Below are positions 60,028-64,000 of a stretch of 64,000 bases of DNA, in pieces. Numbering within the stretch: the stretch's first letter is position 1; each line of letters starts with the position of its first letter. The notes beneath the pieces are model-generated. The model made no database searches and had not been told where the DNA came from. It was given only the letters and a program-made list of their open reading frames with translations. Source of the DNA: Zoogloeaceae bacterium G21618-S1 (GTDB taxonomy: Bacteria > Pseudomonadota > Gammaproteobacteria > Burkholderiales > Rhodocyclaceae); assembly GCA_027214125.1 (NCBI GenBank), contig JAPWHF010000013.1, forward strand, positions 43,324-107,323, given 5' to 3'. A program made the translations under genes and the position numbers.

Positions 60028-60723
60028 ATGAATGCAGACCCCTCCGAACTCCAGAAATTCGGTGATATGGCCCACCACTGGTGGGACCCCGAATCGGAGT
60101 TCCGGCCACTCCACGAAATCAACCCGCTACGTCTGGACTGGATCGAAAGCCACCTCCCGCTGCAAGGAAAAACCGTGCTGGATGTCGGCTGCGGCGGCGG
60201 CCTCCTGTCCGAGGGAATGGCAGCACGCGGCGCTGACGTAACCGGAATCGACCTCGGCGAGAAGGCACTCAGTGTTGCAAAACTCCACCTTCACGAGTCT
60301 GGTCTGAAGGTCGACTACCGACTCATCAGCGCCGAGGCAATGGCACTCGAAATGCCCGCCCACTTCGATGCGGTCACCTGTTTGGAAATGCTCGAGCACG
60401 TCCCCGATCCGGCAAGCATCGTCAAGGCATGTGCCACCCTCGTCAAACCCGGCGGACACGTGTTTTTTTCAACGCTTAACCGCAATCCGAAATCCTATCT
60501 GCTGTCCGTCATCGGCGCCGAGTACCTGCTTCGCATGCTGCCGCGGGGCACGCACGACTACGCAAAATTCATCAAGCCCTCGGAACTGGCACGTCACTGC
60601 CGATCAAACGACCTGGCGCTTGGCGAACTGACCGGCCTGACCTACAACCCACTGACGCGTATCTACTCACTCAGCCAGGACACTGACGTCAATTACCTGA
60701 TGCACACCCGGCGCCATGTTTGA
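60028..60723 (+). CDS. ubiG: ubiquinone O-methyltransferase
   Basis: 231 residues; SAM-dependent O-methylation steps in ubiquinone synthesis. UbiG signature [20 protein letters not shown] and [12 protein letters not shown] motif [16 protein letters not shown] (about 50-65). The ATG at 60028 starts at the usual position; the frame is open to an ATG at 59986. It overlaps gph by 8 bases. Confidence 0.96.
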   Translation: MNADPSELQKFGDMAHHWWDPESEFRPLHEINPLRLDWIESHLPLQGKTVLDVGCGGGLLSEGMAARGADVTGIDLGEKALSVAKLHLHESGLKVDYRLISAEAMALEMPAHFDAVTCLEMLEHVPDPASIVKACATLVKPGGHVFFSTLNRNPKSYLLSVIGAEYLLRMLPRGTHDYAKFIKPSELARHCRSNDLALGELTGLTYNPLTRIYSLSQDTDVNYLMHTRRHV

Positions 60724-61378
60724 AGCTGTCCTGTTCGACCTCGATGGTACATTCGCAGATACCGCCCCCGACCTTGGGAGCGCGCTCAACATCCTCCTGG
60801 CCGAAGATGGCCTGCCGGCACTACCGCTCGAGACGCTCCGGCCTCACACCTCCTCCGGAACCCGCGGCATGCTGCGCATCGGCTACGGCGTAACACCCGA
60901 CGCCGCCCGATTCCCCGAGCTTTCAGCGCGCTTCCTGACCCACTACGCCAATGCCCTGTGCGTCGGGTCCAGACTCTTCCCAGGTATCGAAACACTCATC
61001 TGCGCCCTTGAAGCCGCGGGTACGCCATGGGGCATCGTCACAAACAAACCCCGACGCTTCACCGAGCCGCTCGTCAACGCACTCCCGCTTGGATCGCGCG
61101 CTGCCTGCGTTGTCAGTGGCGATACCACACCAAACCCCAAACCGGCCCCTGACAGCCTCCTGTTTGCCTGCCAGGCACTGAACGTCTCACCCGCCAGAAC
61201 CCTCTACGTCGGAGACGACCTGCGAGACATCACCGCCGGAAAAGCCGCCGGCATGCCTACCGCCGCCGCCAATTGGGGGTATCTTGGGGTCGACCACCCG
61301 ATCGAAACATGGGGCGCCGACTGGATCGTCGACACGCCTGAAGCGCTACTTCACGTTCGACTTCAAGACTCATGCTAA
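60716..61378 (+). CDS. gph: HAD-family phosphoglycolate phosphatase
   Basis: 220 residues with HAD motifs: [15 protein letters not shown] (nucleophile Asp8), [10 protein letters not shown] (motif II and Lys), and [17 protein letters not shown] (motif IV). Coupled to ubiG as commonly found in proteobacteria. It probably dephosphorylates 2-phosphoglycolate; other small phosphates are possible. Confidence 0.92.
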   Translation: MFEAVLFDLDGTFADTAPDLGSALNILLAEDGLPALPLETLRPHTSSGTRGMLRIGYGVTPDAARFPELSARFLTHYANALCVGSRLFPGIETLICALEAAGTPWGIVTNKPRRFTEPLVNALPLGSRAACVVSGDTTPNPKPAPDSLLFACQALNVSPARTLYVGDDLRDITAGKAAGMPTAAANWGYLGVDHPIETWGADWIVDTPEALLHVRLQDSC

Positions 61379-61426
61379 ACTGCAGGGGCTTGAAGTCTGG
61401 GATAGCATCCCCAAATACCACTTCAA

Positions 61427-61802
61427 GGGGCCGACTTGGCTTCGACGTGGGTCGCAAAGCAATTGAGTGCATACCGAGGTCCAGTTACCTCGTAAATCAG
61501 CTGGAAACAAACTAAACGCCAACGACAAGCGTTTCGCACTCGCCGCTTAATCCCGGTGGGCGCTGCCCCGACAGGTTCCTGGGTCGGATGATGGGGTGAA
61601 AATCCTTTCTTGCAGTGTCATTTACAGGAACTCGTGGATGCGTCGGGTTACTTGGCGCATCTCCTAAAACCAAGGTAACTCGTTGCGGGACGGCCCGTCC
61701 GTCGGCCAACCCCCGTGATTAAATCCAAATAGACGGGACAAGTATGTAGAGCTCATTGTGGAGGGCTTGCGGACGGGGGTTCGATTCCCCCCGGCTCCAC
61801 CA
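61427..61802 (+). ncRNA. ssrA: tmRNA (ssrA), one-piece
   Basis: A 376-nt gene. The tRNA-like ends pair GGGGCCG with CGGCTCC, followed by A and encoded CCA, with T-arm GGTTCGATTCC. The tag frame begins GCC at 61518 and ends TAA at 61550, encoding ANDKRFALAA. It rescues stalled ribosomes. The tag differs from the common beta form ANDERFALAA by a Lys. Confidence 0.97.
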
Positions 61803-61825
61803 AACACTTTCCGGACCATCCGGAC

Positions 61826-61867
61826 AAAACCAGAAAATCTGAAATCAGATTTTCTGGTTTTTTTTAT
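61826..61867 (+). terminator. intrinsic terminator of tmRNA
   Basis: A 17-bp stem, AAAACCAGAAAATCTGA with its complement at 61845-61861, has a 2-base gap and continues into a T-run, 24 bases after the CCA end. It is AT-rich compared with other terminators here. Confidence 0.85.
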
Positions 61868-62002
61868 GCTTTCGTTTGTCTACATTCACCTGGGTATAGA
61901 ACAAACCGCCGGAATACCACCACGCTGGACGCGTGCCCCCGCGCAATATCGGGTTTCCCCAGTCCGCTCAAGCGGCCCTGAAGGCCACGCCGCAACAATC
62001 GC

Positions 62003-62914
62003 TCATGCGCCATCGTTGTGCGCCGCGAGATTCAGCAAATGGCCGATCATCTGCTCGGCAGCCGGCGACCTCTGTCTGCCTTTGCGCTCAAGAATGCAGA
62101 TCCGGCGCTCGACACGTGGCGCATTCAACGCCAAACGCTGTAGCGCTCCGGGAAACACCGCTGGCAAAGCGCTCGAGGGCAGGACGGCATTGCCTTCGCC
62201 GTTCTCGACAAGGGCCATCGCGGTGCTCATGAACGACACCTCGTAGGCCGGCACCGGATCCAATCCGATCTGTCCGAACGCCGAATCCGTGAGACGGCGA
62301 ATACTGGTGCCCCGTGCCATGGCGATCAAGGGCTGGTCGGCCAGTTCGGACCAGGCCAGCGCCTTGCGTGTCGCCTTGAATTGCCCCTTTTGGACGACGG
62401 CCACCAAGGTGTCCGTCAGCAACTCGGTCGCGATCAGATCGTCCTCGCCGGGGACCGCAAAACCCAGCGCAAAATCCGCTTCACCGGTTTTGAGCGACTC
62501 GACGACCACATCCGCGACACCATCCCGGATCACTACCCGTACGTTGCGATACTCACGGCGGAAGCTTGCGACCGCCTCGGCCAACAAGCCCGACGCGAGG
62601 GACGGCAACGCCGCCACGGTCACCCGGCCCCGACGGCAGTCCGCATAGTCGTGAAGCTGACTCAGCCCCTCGTCGATCTCTCCGAGGACCCGGCGTGCCG
62701 TTTGAAGCATTTCATGGCCGGCGGGTGTCAGTTCAACCTTGCGCGTCGTCCGGTGAAAGAGCTTCAACGCCAGCACCTCTTCCAGCTGCTTGACGAGCAA
62801 GCTGAGCGCCGGCTGCGACAGACAGATGCGAATGGCGGCGGCGGAGAAGGTCCCCTCCTCCGCGATTGCCACCAGGGCTTGGAGCTGCCGCATGTCGAGA
62901 TTTATACGTGCCAC
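62003..62914 (-). CDS. LysR-family regulator
   Basis: About 303 residues: N-terminal winged helix (MRQLQALVAIAEEGTFSAAA, LSQPALSLLVKQLEE) and a two-lobe effector domain. Start uncertain: GTG at 62914 (MARINLDMRQL) or ATG at 62893; neither has a clear ribosome site. It is divergent from the AtuA-like gene with a palindrome between them, so it probably controls that gene. The effector is unknown. Confidence 0.9.
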   Translation of the reverse strand: MARINLDMRQLQALVAIAEEGTFSAAAIRICLSQPALSLLVKQLEEVLALKLFHRTTRKVELTPAGHEMLQTARRVLGEIDEGLSQLHDYADCRRGRVTVAALPSLASGLLAEAVASFRREYRNVRVVIRDGVADVVVESLKTGEADFALGFAVPGEDDLIATELLTDTLVAVVQKGQFKATRKALAWSELADQPLIAMARGTSIRRLTDSAFGQIGLDPVPAYEVSFMSTAMALVENGEGNAVLPSSALPAVFPGALQRLALNAPRVERRICILERKGRQRSPAAEQMIGHLLNLAAHNDGA

Positions 62915-62931
62915 AAATAAACTTATGTGAT

Positions 62932-62949
62932 TATTAAAATTGTTTAATA
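62932..62949. promoter_or_regulatory. palindrome between LysR and AtuA-like genes
   Basis: A perfect dyad TATTAAA-ATTG-TTTAATA lies in the AT-rich divergent promoter region, about 18 bases before the LysR GTG and 58 before the AtuA-like start. It fits a LysR operator. Confidence 0.5.
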
Positions 62950-63007
62950 GCAATGACTTTGCTTCAATCACCCCATCGAGTCAATCGCATTTTGAAGGGG
63001 TGAGCGC

Positions 63008-64000
63008 TTGCAGAAAGAATCGATACTGATCGGTTGCGGCGCTGGGTTTGCCGGTGACCGCCTCGACGCCGCCATACCTGTCGTCCAGGAGCTGATCGCA
63101 CGAGGCAAGCCTGCCTGCCTGATCTTCGAGACCCTGGCCGAGCGCACGCTGGCCCTGGCGCAGTTGCGCCGCCGTCAGGATTCTCAGGCCGGTTACCTGA
63201 CCACTCTGGCCGAGTTGCTCGCACCGGTCCTGGCCGAGTGCATCGCGAACCGCATCCCGATCATCGGCAACTTCGGTGCGGCCAATCCCGTGGCCGCGGC
63301 CCGGCGGATCCTCCAGTTGGCGACCGAGCTCGGCTGCCACCCCATCAAGGTCATGGCCGTCACCGGCGACGATCTGCTCGGCCGCATGCGCGCCGACGAA
63401 CTGCTCGCCATGCCGTTCAGCCCGCCCGCCCGGATCGCGCCAGCGAGCCTGGTGTCGGCCAACGTCTATCTCGGCGCGCAAGGCATCGCCCAGGCGCTGG
63501 CCGCGGGTGCGGACGTGGTGGTGACCGGCCGCGTGGCCGATCCGGCCCTGGCGCTCGGCCCGCTGGTGCATCACTTCGGCTGGCGCTGGGACGACTGGGA
63601 CCGGCTCGCGGCGGGCGTGCTCGCCGGCCATCTGCTCGAGTGCGGCGCGCAGGTCACCGGCGGCTATTTCGCCGACCCGGGCGTCAAGGACGTGCCGGAC
63701 CTCGCCTCGGTGGGCTACCCGATCGCCGAGATCGCGGCCGACGGCTCCCTCGTCATCGGCAAGCCGTCGGGCACCGGCGGCATGGTCTCGGAGCGCACGG
63801 TCAAGGAGCAGATCCTCTACGAGATCCACGATCCGGCCGCCTATCTGACACCCGACGTCACGCTCGACCTGTCCGGCGTCACGGTCGCGCAAGCCGGGCC
63901 CGATCGGGTCCGGGTCACCGGCGCCGCAGGCAAGCCGCGCCCGGCCACGCTCAAGGGCACGGTCTGCTTCGATGGCGGCTGGATCGGCGAAGGCGAGATC
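63008..64000 (+). CDS. AtuA-like acyclic terpene utilisation / DUF1446 protein (partial)
   Basis: An open frame of 331 codons that runs off the right edge without a stop. It starts at TTG 63008 with GAAGGGG 7 bases upstream. The protein opens with a Gly-rich nucleotide-binding-like motif (ILIGCGAGFAGDRLDAA), then IIGNFGAANPVAAARR, ADVVVTGRVADPALALGPLVHHFGW, and GTGGMVSERTVKEQILYEIHDP, which is the DUF1446/AtuA pattern. The family takes part in citronellol/geraniol breakdown in Pseudomonas; the substrate here is unknown. Confidence 0.85.
   Translation, partial: MQKESILIGCGAGFAGDRLDAAIPVVQELIARGKPACLIFETLAERTLALAQLRRRQDSQAGYLTTLAELLAPVLAECIANRIPIIGNFGAANPVAAARRILQLATELGCHPIKVMAVTGDDLLGRMRADELLAMPFSPPARIAPASLVSANVYLGAQGIAQALAAGADVVVTGRVADPALALGPLVHHFGWRWDDWDRLAAGVLAGHLLECGAQVTGGYFADPGVKDVPDLASVGYPIAEIAADGSLVIGKPSGTGGMVSERTVKEQILYEIHDPAAYLTPDVTLDLSGVTVAQAGPDRVRVTGAAGKPRPATLKGTVCFDGGWIGEGEI

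Overview
The window looks like a chromosomal segment of a high-GC betaproteobacterium, most likely of the Rhodocyclales (Azoarcus/Thauera/Zoogloea relatives). The evidence is the one-piece tmRNA with tag ANDKRFALAA, the gene order gyrA-serC-pheA-hisC-tyrA-aroA/cmk-rpsA-ihfB-lapAB, the order mtaD-ompA-ubiG-gph, and the co-location of ppk1 with pst genes. The genus is inferred from gene content and order, not from a database match.

Layout. 1-9.0 kb is a phosphate and signalling region: the end of ppk1, an Aer-like PAS protein plus a chemotaxis transducer as a split pair, the phosphate uptake operon pstSCAB reading leftwards, and a PAS histidine kinase with a NarL-type regulator. 9.2-14.4 kb is a rightward catabolic operon: acyl-CoA synthetase, malonyl-CoA decarboxylase, isochorismatase-like hydrolase and aldehyde dehydrogenase. 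14.4-20.3 kb holds a large divergent class A penicillin-binding protein, a DUF3422 membrane protein preceded by an unannotated 52-residue reading frame, and a divergent LysR regulator.

20.8-30.0 kb is the accessory core and the most interesting part. It is a tight five-gene rightward cassette: a TIR protein, a degenerate TIR-like protein, a MoxR-type AAA+ ATPase, a 1492-residue membrane protein (CoxE/vWA-like N-terminus, 13 WD40 repeats, C-terminal membrane anchor) and an 832-residue polytopic membrane protein with a soluble C-terminal region. The genes overlap or lie within a few bases of each other. The cassette looks like a conflict or defence system in which TIR, MoxR/vWA and WD40 modules feed a membrane protein.

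30.1-38.5 kb is a leftward translation cluster: tRNA-Val, thrS, infC (starting at ATC), rpmI, rplT, pheS, pheT, ihfA, a MerR regulator and tRNA-Pro. Intrinsic-terminator-like hairpins lie immediately before thrS and before pheS, leaving no room for a promoter in between, which points to attenuation. 38.5-57.6 kb is a long leftward run: gyrA, serC, pheA, hisC, tyrA, an aroA-cmk fusion, rpsA, ihfB, lapA, lapB, ugd, hldA, cysM, the ydbH-ynbE-ydbL lipid-transport set and a 3'-5' exonuclease. 57.8-61.4 kb is rightward: mtaD, ompA, ubiG and gph, followed by ssrA (tmRNA). The last 2 kb holds a LysR regulator divergent from an AtuA/DUF1446 gene that runs off the window end.

No insertion sequence, CRISPR array, rRNA or prophage was recognised.
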